From Candidatus Hydrogenedens terephthalaticus JGI OTU-1 (GTDB taxonomy: Bacteria; Hydrogenedentota; Hydrogenedentia; Hydrogenedentales; Hydrogenedentaceae), in the NCBI GenBank assembly GCA_000493945.1, contig AWNW01000032.1, forward strand, positions 1 to 32,949: a stretch of DNA of 32,949 nt. Direction: 5' to 3'. Positions 1 to 7,703 of the stretch are shown here, one piece after another; the first letter of the stretch is position 1; every line of letters starts with the position of its first letter. Made by a program: the position numbers and the translations under genes. The notes under the pieces are model-generated. The model was not told where the DNA came from and made no database searches. It worked only from the letters and a program-made list of their open reading frames with translations.

Positions 1-1
1 T

Positions 2-1012
2 TCTAATGAAGGATCTCCTCAAACTTTGTTAGATACAGTTAAACAAAAAATTGAACAAAAAGCATTTGAGAATTATCAACATACAAATAATCTGAAAGAC
101 ATCGTGGAACCAAAAGCACCAACGATTAATTCAGCTTCATACATGAAGAATGGTAAAACATGGTTTTTGAATGTTACAGAAGACAGACAAAAAGCATACA
201 AAGATCCTGCTCTTCCTGAAACAGATTTTATTCCTTGCTCCCAGATTAGTCCGCTAAACATGGTAGGAAGAGTAGGAGAAGGCACAGAAGATAATTTCAT
301 AAGCACCTGGGGAATTAGTCTTTCTGAATTTTTAGATTTGCCAGGTCCCTTTCATTTGCATCATGAAGGAGATTTTACCGTCTTATGGCATAAAACGGAA
401 TATTATGAAGATGCATTTAAAAAGAAAGTCTCTCTAAGTTTAGATATATGGATTGATGATAAGGGAGATATACGCCGTATAGACTATGTTGAATATTATG
501 GGAGAACCTGGGACTTGAATACATTTAAAAAATACAATTTAGACATGATTGTAAACTGCATGAATCCTAAATGGATTGAGAAAACTTATTTCTTCGATAA
601 CTATATAGAAGTCAAAGAAAACATTCGCTTCCCCTTAAAAGCAAGAGAAGAAGTATATTCTTTAGATACTACTACTCCCGAAGGCTTGCAATTAAGGACA
701 AGTCTTAAAAGCGGAAAAATTACAAGAGAGGAATATATGCTCCAACAGTGTTTTCTTCCTATAGATATAACTACGATCTATAAATTTGAAATAATCCCTG
801 AGAGTTTAAAAATAAACGAAATTATACCCGATGGGATATTTACTCCACCACCAATCATGAAGGGTGTCTTCAACCCTAAGGATTTTGAAAAAAGTAAGCA
901 AACTTTTCTTTTTTATTCTAAATCAACGGTAATCTATATTGTAATTGGGGTTACAATAATTCTATTAATCATGTATCTAACTCATCGCTATTTGGGCTGG
1001 AGTTTCTTCTGA
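2..1012 (+). CDS. Single-pass membrane protein of unknown family, 5'-truncated by window edge
   Basis: The frame is open from base 2, and the first possible start inside the window is a TTG at 26, so the true start lies upstream. The product aligns with the 444-aa protein at 1849-3183. The edge segment SNEGSPQTLL matches residues near 101-110 of that paralog, so about 100 N-terminal residues are missing. Shared landmarks are an EFLD-(L/T)-PGPF motif, VLWH-(K/T)-T-x-YY, a (L/I)-x-IW-(I/V)-D-(D/E) strand, and a C-terminal hydrophobic helix ending in RYLGWSFF at the stop codon. This suggests a large extracytoplasmic domain with a C-terminal membrane anchor and a very short tail. I do not recognise the family and assign no function. 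The coding frame is certain; the role is unknown. Confidence 0.8.
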   Translation, partial: SNEGSPQTLLDTVKQKIEQKAFENYQHTNNLKDIVEPKAPTINSASYMKNGKTWFLNVTEDRQKAYKDPALPETDFIPCSQISPLNMVGRVGEGTEDNFISTWGISLSEFLDLPGPFHLHHEGDFTVLWHKTEYYEDAFKKKVSLSLDIWIDDKGDIRRIDYVEYYGRTWDLNTFKKYNLDMIVNCMNPKWIEKTYFFDNYIEVKENIRFPLKAREEVYSLDTTTPEGLQLRTSLKSGKITREEYMLQQCFLPIDITTIYKFEIIPESLKINEIIPDGIFTPPPIMKGVFNPKDFEKSKQTFLFYSKSTVIYIVIGVTIILLIMYLTHRYLGWSFF

Positions 1013-1114
1013 CGAAATGTCGAATTATACCATGCTATTTTTACCACAAAAGAATTTACTATAAAAAAATATTGAATACAATTTTTTAGTAAAAAAGGGA
1101 AGTAAAGAATGTTT
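1013..1114 (+). repeat. Duplicated intergenic segment, copy 1, with an orphan lgt-type start signal
   Basis: The DNA just after the first paralog is repeated after the second at 3184-3282. The last 45 or so bases are nearly identical, including AATATTGAATACAATTTTT and AAAAAAGGGAAGTAAAGAATG. In copy 2 that ATG starts the Lgt-family gene. Here the ATG at 1109 is followed by TTT TAT TAG and is dead after three codons. This is best read as the remnant of a tandem duplication covering a paralog, its downstream spacer and the start of lgt. The rest of the gap (1115-1313) is very AT-rich and holds only the promoter listed next. Confidence 0.75.
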
Positions 1115-1210
1115 TATTAGGGAAAAGACATAAAATTTTCTGCATATAAAAATCCTAGAAAACCCTTTATTTTTCATTAATAAATTATTTAAAAATTTTT
1201 TGCAAAATGC

Positions 1211-1238
1211 TTGACATAAGAAAAAAAAATGCTAAACT
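1211..1238 (+). promoter_or_regulatory. Sigma-70-type promoter for the cysteine-rich protein gene
   Basis: TTGACA at 1211-1216 is followed after 16 bp by TAAACT at 1233-1238, which is preceded by TGC and so forms an extended -10. A purine-rich AAGGAG lies at 1300-1305, 8 bases before the ATG at 1314. The transcript leader would be about 70 nt. The assignment rests on motif match only. Confidence 0.6.
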
Positions 1239-1313
1239 ATATTTATTGGAAAATTGAATAACGAAGTAGTAGTAACCCTAAAACACAAACAACCAAAATA
1301 AGGAGAACACACC

Positions 1314-1775
1314 ATGAAAACTCTGAAATACATTTTACAGTATTATCCTCTTACAATTATTACAATTTTTTTGTCAATTAGTTTAATAATCTCGATATTT
1401 ATTGAAGGTAAAGTGTATGCTGATAAAGAATATTGTCATTGTAATCCTTATACATGTACACCATCCTATCAGACATATGAATGTGATGATGCTACTATAT
1501 GGGGTCATGAGCAATACCCTAGAGATAGTTTCAAAGCATGTGTATGTAAAGGGCCAAAGAGTTTTCAAGCTTATATCAAAAACTATTTTTCTCTATGTGA
1601 GAAAAAAGTTTCTGCACCTTTTCTCGGTTGCTGTGATAATGCTAAAGGAGATTGCGGTGAACCAAAATGTGATGATAACTGTGGTAGATTATGTACCTAT
1701 ATTCCATACACCGATGATCTTTGTCCTGCAAACCCGGACCAATGCACAGGCGAATGCAAATATGTTGACCCTTAA
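1314..1775 (+). CDS. Exported cysteine-rich small protein, unknown function
   Basis: The gene encodes 153 aa starting at an ATG with a good AAGGAG ribosome-binding site. Residues about 12-33 form a hydrophobic segment followed by VYA-DK, which could be a signal-peptidase cleavage site or an uncleaved anchor. The exported part of roughly 117 residues contains 16 cysteines, including CHC, CVC and CC, with the spacing becoming denser after residue 105. An even number and this density suggest disulfide cross-linking or metal binding outside the cytoplasm. It matches no family I can name. It lies between two paralogous membrane proteins and has its own promoter. The gene looks real on start site, export signal and cysteine pattern. 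Confidence 0.75.
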   Translation: MKTLKYILQYYPLTIITIFLSISLIISIFIEGKVYADKEYCHCNPYTCTPSYQTYECDDATIWGHEQYPRDSFKACVCKGPKSFQAYIKNYFSLCEKKVSAPFLGCCDNAKGDCGEPKCDDNCGRLCTYIPYTDDLCPANPDQCTGECKYVDP

Positions 1776-1848
1776 ATAGAGAATATTCTTTGAAGTTATT
1801 GAACATAAATATTTTTTGAAACACTAAAAAATAAATTTCCTATTATGT

Positions 1849-3183
1849 ATGATTATTAAAAAAACAAATATTATAAATGTTCTTTTAATATTTATTTCTT
1901 CTGTTTTAATTAAACCGTTTTATACCTATTCTGAGGAATTCTGTGACTACCAAAATAAAACACCTAATGTTGTCAAAATGATTGAATTGATAAAAGTAAG
2001 ATTAAACATCTCCTCTTTGAAATGTAGATACACCTCTATTTTGATTAATAATGACCAGATTCCACCTGCCACATTCGACTTTATTTATCAGGGTGAAAAT
2101 TATGTTCGATCTAGAGAAAAGATATACCCAGAAGAACTACAAAGAAACGCAGAAACCAATACCCCAAGAAATTTGTTGGAACTTTTATCCAAAAGACTTT
2201 CAAAAGAGAAGGAAACAGAATCGGGATTTGAGATTGATTACCATTATTATTATAATGGAGAATTTTATATCCGTTATTATCCCCTTGATTTCGATGAAAA
2301 TGAAATTATTCGTATCGGAGCCACCAGATATTCTGACCCATCAGGACCCAGATGTGACCCTCGGTGGGTATTAGGTTATTTTGGTCTCAATCTCGGCACA
2401 AATAATGGAACCGGTCCTTTTCGTAAAATACAAGAGTTCTTAGATACCCCAGGACCATTCTTTTATTATGAACAGGATAAATATAAGGTATTATGGCACA
2501 CTACTACCTACTATCTTGATAAAGTTTCTGCTAAAGTAAACGGTACTGATAAAGAAGAGGTAGACCTCGAAATTTGGGTTGATGAAAATGGTTTTATTGT
2601 TAAACTTCAAGAAGGAGCATTCTGGACACGGAGACATGGACAGGATTATGTGAAAAAAATATTAGGAGAGGGATATTCCGTCAATTATGATTTCCCAAGT
2701 TATATCTGGCGAATATTTGAATTCCATGATATTAAAGAATTTGATAATGGTGCTCAATTACCTTTACGAGGTGTCTTCTACAGAGGAGCATACCCGATAA
2801 ACACATCCTGTTTTAAAACTATAAAACAAGAATATGATGAAGGGAAAATCAACAAAGTCGAAATGAATATAAAAGTATGTGCCATGTGCGAGAACATAAC
2901 AAAACCAATTAAAGAATTAATCATCCATCCCGAAGGATTAACTGTAAATGTTCCCTTACCGGAGAACTTATTTATCCCTCCAAAACTATCCCTTGAAAGA
3001 AGATTTGAGACAGAGGAGGAGTTCTTCGCATATCATCAAAAACAGAAAGAAATAAAATCAATATCAAACAAATCTTTCCTATATATTCCCAAAAAAGGTA
3101 TTATTTTTATTATTTCGTGTTTATTTCTAGCATTAATCCTAATGTATTCATTTTATCGTTACTTTGGCTGGAGTTTCTTTTGA
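1849..3183 (+). CDS. Exported, C-terminally anchored membrane protein of unknown family (full-length paralog)
   Basis: The gene encodes 444 aa. The N-terminus (KK then a hydrophobic stretch at about 8-26 ending near YTYSEE) looks like a signal peptide. The C-terminus has one transmembrane helix at about 412-434 and ends RYFGWSFF. The middle holds EFLDTPGPF, VLWHTTTYY and LEIWVDENG, all shared with the truncated paralog at the window start. Several cysteines (including a C-x2-C in KVCAMCEN) lie in the extracytoplasmic part. The predicted topology is outside domain, helix, short inner tail. The upstream spacer from the cysteine-rich gene is 73 bp without a clear promoter, so the two may be co-transcribed. 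I recognise no enzymatic motif. An overlapping ATG at 1845 is in another frame and is not used. Confidence 0.8.
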   Translation: MIIKKTNIINVLLIFISSVLIKPFYTYSEEFCDYQNKTPNVVKMIELIKVRLNISSLKCRYTSILINNDQIPPATFDFIYQGENYVRSREKIYPEELQRNAETNTPRNLLELLSKRLSKEKETESGFEIDYHYYYNGEFYIRYYPLDFDENEIIRIGATRYSDPSGPRCDPRWVLGYFGLNLGTNNGTGPFRKIQEFLDTPGPFFYYEQDKYKVLWHTTTYYLDKVSAKVNGTDKEEVDLEIWVDENGFIVKLQEGAFWTRRHGQDYVKKILGEGYSVNYDFPSYIWRIFEFHDIKEFDNGAQLPLRGVFYRGAYPINTSCFKTIKQEYDEGKINKVEMNIKVCAMCENITKPIKELIIHPEGLTVNVPLPENLFIPPKLSLERRFETEEEFFAYHQKQKEIKSISNKSFLYIPKKGIIFIISCLFLALILMYSFYRYFGWSFF

Positions 3184-3282
3184 AAAAATTTAAAATTGTA
3201 TTACGCTGTTTTATACAAGAAATTTACTACGACAGAATATTGAATACAATTTTTAAGTAAAAAAGGGAAGTAAAGAATGTTT
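3184..3282 (+). repeat. Duplicated intergenic segment, copy 2, containing the functional lgt start
   Basis: This is the second copy of the segment described at 1013-1114. It begins right after the paralog stop codon, diverges moderately at first, and is nearly identical for the last 45 or so bases up to the ATG at 3277. Because it contains the AAGGGAAG ribosome-binding region and start codon of the Lgt-family gene, the duplication breakpoint must lie at or just inside that gene. Confidence 0.75.
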
Positions 3283-4104
3283 TCTTCTATTTTTCTTTTT
3301 AGATATGAAATAAATTTATATAACATTTTCAATTTCTTAGCGGTGTTGATGGTGATTGTGCTGGGGTTAAGGTGGAATTATAGACACGGGGAAAGATTTC
3401 CAATGGGGATAGGTATCCTGCTATGCGTTGCCCCAATTGCATTTATCCTCGGTAGGGTTTTCTTTTACCTCTTTCTTGCGTGTCCGTCTTCAAAGATGAA
3501 TTTTTTCGACTTAGAACGAGGGGGGAGTATGTTTTTAGGGGCGTTTACAGGGGGGATTTTCGGGGCATGGATGTATCTGGAATGGAAAAAGATCCCCAGA
3601 ATCGCAGGTCTGGAAGTGTTTATCCCTTATATCCCTATAGGAGGGATTTTTGGAAGATTGGGTTGCTTCTGTCAGGGCTGCTGTCATGGAATACCAACAA
3701 ACTTCTTGCTAGGGTTGAGATTCCCCAAAGGCAGTCCTGCGTGGGCTGAACATGTATCTCGGCAACTCATCTCCTCGGACCAGTTTTTCTCTTTGCCTGT
3801 GCATCCGACGCAATTGTATGAAATCGGAATGTGGATTATTGCCGGGATTGTTCTTACTACTATCCGTAATCGTAAACCAAGAAAAGGAACGATTATCCTC
3901 TCCTTCCTTAGCATCTATTTCATCATGCGTTTTGTAGAAGACTTCATCCGTGCCGATTACGGCAAGGTAGTATGGAACTTGGACATGATGCAATTGTTGG
4001 CTATTGTAGTTGTCCCGTTAAGTCTGCTGGGTATCTTATTTCTGTATCGCTCATGGAAACGAAGTCCTGCTGTGGACACAGAAGAAAGCATAACATTTGA
4101 ATAA
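3277..4104 (+). CDS. lgt: Prolipoprotein diacylglyceryl transferase family protein (divergent Lgt)
   Basis: The gene encodes a 275-aa polytopic membrane protein with about seven hydrophobic segments. Lgt transfers a diacylglyceryl group from phosphatidylglycerol to the lipobox cysteine of prolipoproteins. Family landmarks are GRVFFY (59-64), GGSMFLGAFTGG (82-93), GRLGCF (126-131), HPTQLYE (176-182) and RFVEDFIR (218-225). The arginines matching E. coli R143 and R239 appear conserved (R127, R218). However, E. coli H103 aligns with L87, and N146 of GRLGNF aligns with C130, within GRLGCFCQGCCHG. A GRxGCF variant is, to my recollection, common in a sub-branch of the family, where the His is often Tyr. 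It may be the organism's Lgt or a relative with another substrate. The start is supported by AAGGGAAG upstream. Confidence 0.8.
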   Translation: MFSSIFLFRYEINLYNIFNFLAVLMVIVLGLRWNYRHGERFPMGIGILLCVAPIAFILGRVFFYLFLACPSSKMNFFDLERGGSMFLGAFTGGIFGAWMYLEWKKIPRIAGLEVFIPYIPIGGIFGRLGCFCQGCCHGIPTNFLLGLRFPKGSPAWAEHVSRQLISSDQFFSLPVHPTQLYEIGMWIIAGIVLTTIRNRKPRKGTIILSFLSIYFIMRFVEDFIRADYGKVVWNLDMMQLLAIVVVPLSLLGILFLYRSWKRSPAVDTEESITFE

Positions 4105-4112
4105 TATGCCGA

Positions 4113-4141
4113 TTGACAAAATTCAAGTGGAGGGATATAAT
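4113..4141 (+). promoter_or_regulatory. Perfect consensus sigma-70 promoter
   Basis: TTGACA (4113-4118) and TATAAT (4136-4141) are separated by exactly 17 bp, so all twelve consensus bases and the spacing are ideal. Transcription would start near 4148, giving a leader of about 28 nt that contains AAGGAGGT (4160-4167), also a full Shine-Dalgarno match, 8 bases before the ATG. High expression of the downstream pseudopilin-like gene is expected. Confidence 0.85.
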
Positions 4142-4175
4142 GGTATTATATAGATAAAGAAGGAGGTAAACGAGT

Positions 4176-5201
4176 ATGGCTCGGAAGTTGGGATTTACTT
4201 TAATTGAACTCTTGGTAGTCATAGGGATTATCGCAATATTATCTGCGATATTATTGCCTGCATTGGCGAGGGCACGGGAAGCAAGTCGTCGGGCAAGTTG
4301 TCAGAACAATTTGAAGCAATGGGGCACAATATTTAAGATGTATGCTAACGAATCAAAAGGGAACAAATATCCTCCTATTCAGATGGAAATTATGCCTCTG
4401 GATGATAGACCTAATCGGCAGGATTTGTTTATTGCATCGGGTCCGATGGTACGAATGATTTTTCCAGAATATCTGACAGACCCTTCGATAGTAATTTGTC
4501 CTTCGGATGCGGAAGACACAGTAGCCGATTTGAAGTTTAATGAGGACAGGGCTTATGCACACAAGGGGGAATGGAAGATCAGTCATTATTTGTGGGAAAA
4601 GGGTGCGGTAAACTCTATTGGTGCAAGTTATGTATATTACGGTTGGATATTAGACCGCGTTGGGGGCAAACCTGATGATTTGCGTATATTAGGTGAGATA
4701 CCGGAAGTGGGTCCGATTATAAGTCTATTAGGGGGAGAGCATCATATAGACCGCCTGTTACCTGTGCAATTTGTAATTGGTTCATTTCAATTGGCTTCGA
4801 ATAACTTAGATGCGGTGTCTGCTCTTATAGACCCTGCATCAGCGACAGAAACCGAGAAACAGGCTTTACTTAATGCCATAGAACAGGATATATCGGGACC
4901 GTATATGGCGATGTATCAATGTGGAAATGGAGGGGGAAATACGATATACCGATTACGGGAAGGAATTGAACGATTTATGATTACGGATATAAACAATCCC
5001 GGGGCAAGTGCCGTTTCGCAAAGTGAGATATTTATAATGTTTGACCATATTGGGAATTATCGAGCAATTAAGATGTTTAATCATGTTCCCGGCGGATGTA
5101 ATTCCCTGTATATGGATGGGCATGTGGAATTTGTCCGTTATCCAACCAAACCTCCTGCCGTTGAGGGAGTAGTCAATAGTATTATACTGATTTATTTTTA
5201 A
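4176..5201 (+). CDS. Type II/IV pseudopilin-like protein, DUF1559 type
   Basis: The gene encodes 341 aa with a class III leader: MARKLG then FTLIELLVVIGII, with Glu at mature position 5. A prepilin peptidase would cut after Gly6 and methylate Phe7. The N-terminal helix extends to about residue 40 and ends in an R/A-rich stretch. The C-terminus has the H-x-DG signature of the DUF1559 group (H303, D314-G315; ten residues between rather than the usual nine) in a NHVPGG...YMDGHVEF context. This family is strongly expanded in Planctomycetes, Lentisphaerae and relatives. Its role is unclear; it is thought to be a pseudopilin or surface protein processed like pilin. It stands alone as a single-gene unit under a perfect promoter. 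Confidence 0.9.
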   Translation: MARKLGFTLIELLVVIGIIAILSAILLPALARAREASRRASCQNNLKQWGTIFKMYANESKGNKYPPIQMEIMPLDDRPNRQDLFIASGPMVRMIFPEYLTDPSIVICPSDAEDTVADLKFNEDRAYAHKGEWKISHYLWEKGAVNSIGASYVYYGWILDRVGGKPDDLRILGEIPEVGPIISLLGGEHHIDRLLPVQFVIGSFQLASNNLDAVSALIDPASATETEKQALLNAIEQDISGPYMAMYQCGNGGGNTIYRLREGIERFMITDINNPGASAVSQSEIFIMFDHIGNYRAIKMFNHVPGGCNSLYMDGHVEFVRYPTKPPAVEGVVNSIILIYF

Positions 5202-5222
5202 TGAGGATTTCTACAAAAGTAT

Positions 5223-5250
5223 CCCCTACGGATATAAAGAAAGGGGTTTT
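5223..5250 (+). terminator. Weak hairpin with T-tract after the pseudopilin gene
   Basis: CCCCT at 5223-5227 can pair with AGGGG at 5242-5246 and is followed by TTTT (5247-5250). The stem is only five pairs and the loop is 14 nt, so this is a weak terminator candidate. The rest of the gap to 5411 shows nothing I can identify. Confidence 0.3.
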
Positions 5251-5411
5251 ACTCGTTTTGAAAATATCCCGATCTCTTCAGAATAGTTCCTTAATTATCA
5301 CATGAACATATATAGAATAATGATTGCTAAAATAGTCAAAGCACAGAATGTTTAATAGATAAAATCTAAGTATTCCCAATGCCTTTAGTTATTTACTGTA
5401 TGTGTTTAATG

Positions 5412-7634
5412 CTATTTAAACCATGGTATAGATATTGAAGGAAGTGAGGGAGCATCATAGGGGTCGGTTGGATCTGTACCATAGCGGATTTCAAACCAAT
5501 CACTTACACGGTCGCTATCTGTATCCCGATGACCTGGATTTGTAATAAAACCATAAGTCCCGCTAACTTCATCATAATCAGATATACCGTCGTTATCCGT
5601 ATCTGTTTTGTTGGGGTTTGAAGTATAGCCAAATACACCATTAATTTCGTCATAATCAGACAGCCCATCTCCATCTGTGTCAATGTCATCGTCCAGAATG
5701 GTGATTTCAAAAATCTGATTTGTTGTATCGAAGCGTATACATTGAGGATTGCGGAATGTTATTCTTATAGTTTTGTCTGATTCCGTATGTGTGTTGTCGA
5801 AAAATGTTATTGTTATATTTGCCTGTGTAGCATTTTGTGCAAAAGATACGGGATTGGTTGAAATAGTAAAGTCCGTTCCCTGTTGTGCATTGTTGGTTTC
5901 TATTTCAAGTTCTACTTCACTACCCGAAACCCGAGCAGGAGAACTTAACAAAACAAGTATTTGTTGTGTAGTATTTGACTCTGTAATTGTAAGTGTTTGT
6001 TGATGAAAACGTACTTTGGGTTGTTCTAAATATTGCTGTGTTAAATTATAAGTAACATCAAACCGTCCGAAATAATCCGGCTCATCAGGCGTGTTACATG
6101 AAGCCCCTCCTCCCCATAATTGCCCAATAATCTGCTGTGTGGAAGTGAGCATTAAAGGACTGCCGGAAGAACCCGGCTCTGTTGTTCCCTGACTCCATTG
6201 CACTTCATGAAAAAAATTAGGAAAGCGATTATTAATATTTGTTTTTGCACCGAAACTAATTCGCTTATAACTACCCGAAGGATGATGTATATCTGTTACC
6301 GCAGTTCCAACAGAAGGAACCGTCGTCGTCCAGCCAACATATACAGCCCCTGTAGGTGGGTTATTTCTCATTCGTAATAAAGTAAAATCATTCCCCCCTC
6401 CATAAGAAGCATTCCCTCCCATTCCGGCAAGATAATCTGCTCCTCCTGTTGTCCGTGGAAGTGTAGATAAAGAAGGAGGAGTTCCATTACAGGAAGGAGT
6501 TTGATAAAACCAGTAAAATTCGACAGAATCGCCACCACGAGTACCTGTCTGGGAGTTGACACAGTGGTTTGCCGTAAGGACATACGGTATTTGACTGCAG
6601 GGGTCGTTATCATTCAGCAAAGTCCCTGTGCAAAAGAGAGCATAAGGAGTTCCTACAATTCCTAAACCTGTTATTCCTTTACTTGTATCATACCAATCTG
6701 AATAGCAGGTAACATCCAGATTGCAACTCCCTGCCTTCGCAAGTAAGGACATTGGGTCTTTGTATATTCCTATCACCTCATTAATTTTAAAAGCAATACC
6801 TTCAACGCTTTTATCCGAGGGGACCCAACAAACCACAGTTATACGGTTTGTAAAACATGTAGGTAACCAACCGTCCATCCTTTTTATCTCTCCCAGATAG
6901 AAAGGTCCCCATGTATCTTCGATAGTTTTTTTATCATTTACTACCCAGAAAAGGGCGTCTGAAACAGGGTCATCAAGTAAAGGTTCTATTCTCACACGAA
7001 CACCTAAACTCTGTGGATAGTATATATCCACCATCCAGAGCAGGGATGCATCAGGAAGCACTTGCCAGAACCCTTCCGAACTCGTGAGACCTGTAACTTC
7101 AACCGACTTTGATAAAGATTGAACAATCCCTATGCGATAAACACCTTTTTCTAAAGCAACAGCAGCCTCCTTCTCTTCTTCTAACAATTTTTTTTTGGGA
7201 AGCGGAGGTAATGTTATCGGTACAGGTAGGGTAGTTGCTTTATTCAATAGTTGCAAAACTTCTTCTTTCCTTCGGGAAAATTTTTCTAACGGTGTAATGG
7301 TAATGGCAGGTTCGGAAGGGGTAGATACTTCTCCAATAGTTCTACCTAACTTCTTCTTGATACCCATAGTTTCAATTTGTTCATCAGATAAAATCTGCTC
7401 ATTCTGAAAATAAACCTCTGACACTTCACCTGTCTGGATATTCTCAAAAATAACCCCTTTCAAGAATATATCCGTTCCTTTCTGACTTCTTTCTGTCCAT
7501 GTTTGCAATATCGTAAACTTATCCGAAGTTCCCATTAATGAGGAATATGTAATGGATGTGGACACTTCTGAAAAAGCCATAGAGATTAGATTAAAGGATA
7601 AAAAGAAAGCCGTAAATATCATTTTATTGTGCAT
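5412..7634 (-). CDS. Secreted S1-family serine protease with Calx-beta-like and TSP3 Ca-binding C-terminus
   Basis: The gene encodes 740 aa. Residues 1-22 form a signal peptide. A pro-region (about 25-320) is shared with the upstream paralog. The trypsin-like core at about 322-535 carries the triad H357 (LTANHC), D416 (GGNDFTLLRM) and S490 (TEPGSSGSP), a context resembling bacterial lysyl endopeptidases. Residues about 540-650 resemble a Calx-beta domain (beta-rich, ending ILDDD). Residues 652-725 contain three D-x-D-x-D-type thrombospondin-3 repeats (DTDGDGLSDYDE, DTDNDGISDYDE, DTDSDRVSDWFE) that should bind calcium. There is no sorting motif at the end. Substrate specificity cannot be read from sequence. 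It lies 69 bp after the paralogous protease gene, so co-transcription is likely. Confidence 0.85.
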   Translation of the reverse strand: MHNKMIFTAFFLSFNLISMAFSEVSTSITYSSLMGTSDKFTILQTWTERSQKGTDIFLKGVIFENIQTGEVSEVYFQNEQILSDEQIETMGIKKKLGRTIGEVSTPSEPAITITPLEKFSRRKEEVLQLLNKATTLPVPITLPPLPKKKLLEEEKEAAVALEKGVYRIGIVQSLSKSVEVTGLTSSEGFWQVLPDASLLWMVDIYYPQSLGVRVRIEPLLDDPVSDALFWVVNDKKTIEDTWGPFYLGEIKRMDGWLPTCFTNRITVVCWVPSDKSVEGIAFKINEVIGIYKDPMSLLAKAGSCNLDVTCYSDWYDTSKGITGLGIVGTPYALFCTGTLLNDNDPCSQIPYVLTANHCVNSQTGTRGGDSVEFYWFYQTPSCNGTPPSLSTLPRTTGGADYLAGMGGNASYGGGNDFTLLRMRNNPPTGAVYVGWTTTVPSVGTAVTDIHHPSGSYKRISFGAKTNINNRFPNFFHEVQWSQGTTEPGSSGSPLMLTSTQQIIGQLWGGGASCNTPDEPDYFGRFDVTYNLTQQYLEQPKVRFHQQTLTITESNTTQQILVLLSSPARVSGSEVELEIETNNAQQGTDFTISTNPVSFAQNATQANITITFFDNTHTESDKTIRITFRNPQCIRFDTTNQIFEITILDDDIDTDGDGLSDYDEINGVFGYTSNPNKTDTDNDGISDYDEVSGTYGFITNPGHRDTDSDRVSDWFEIRYGTDPTDPYDAPSLPSISIPWFK

Positions 7635-7703
7635 TTTTCATTACCTATCAGCCATTATTTAATAATATAACAGTTTTAAACTTGAATTTATTTTATCCTA
7701 TTT

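Noticed and set aside
1402..1779. 125-aa ORF overlapping the cysteine-rich gene in another frame
   Set aside because: It lacks a ribosome-binding site, and the overlapping frame has the export signal, promoter and cysteine pattern.
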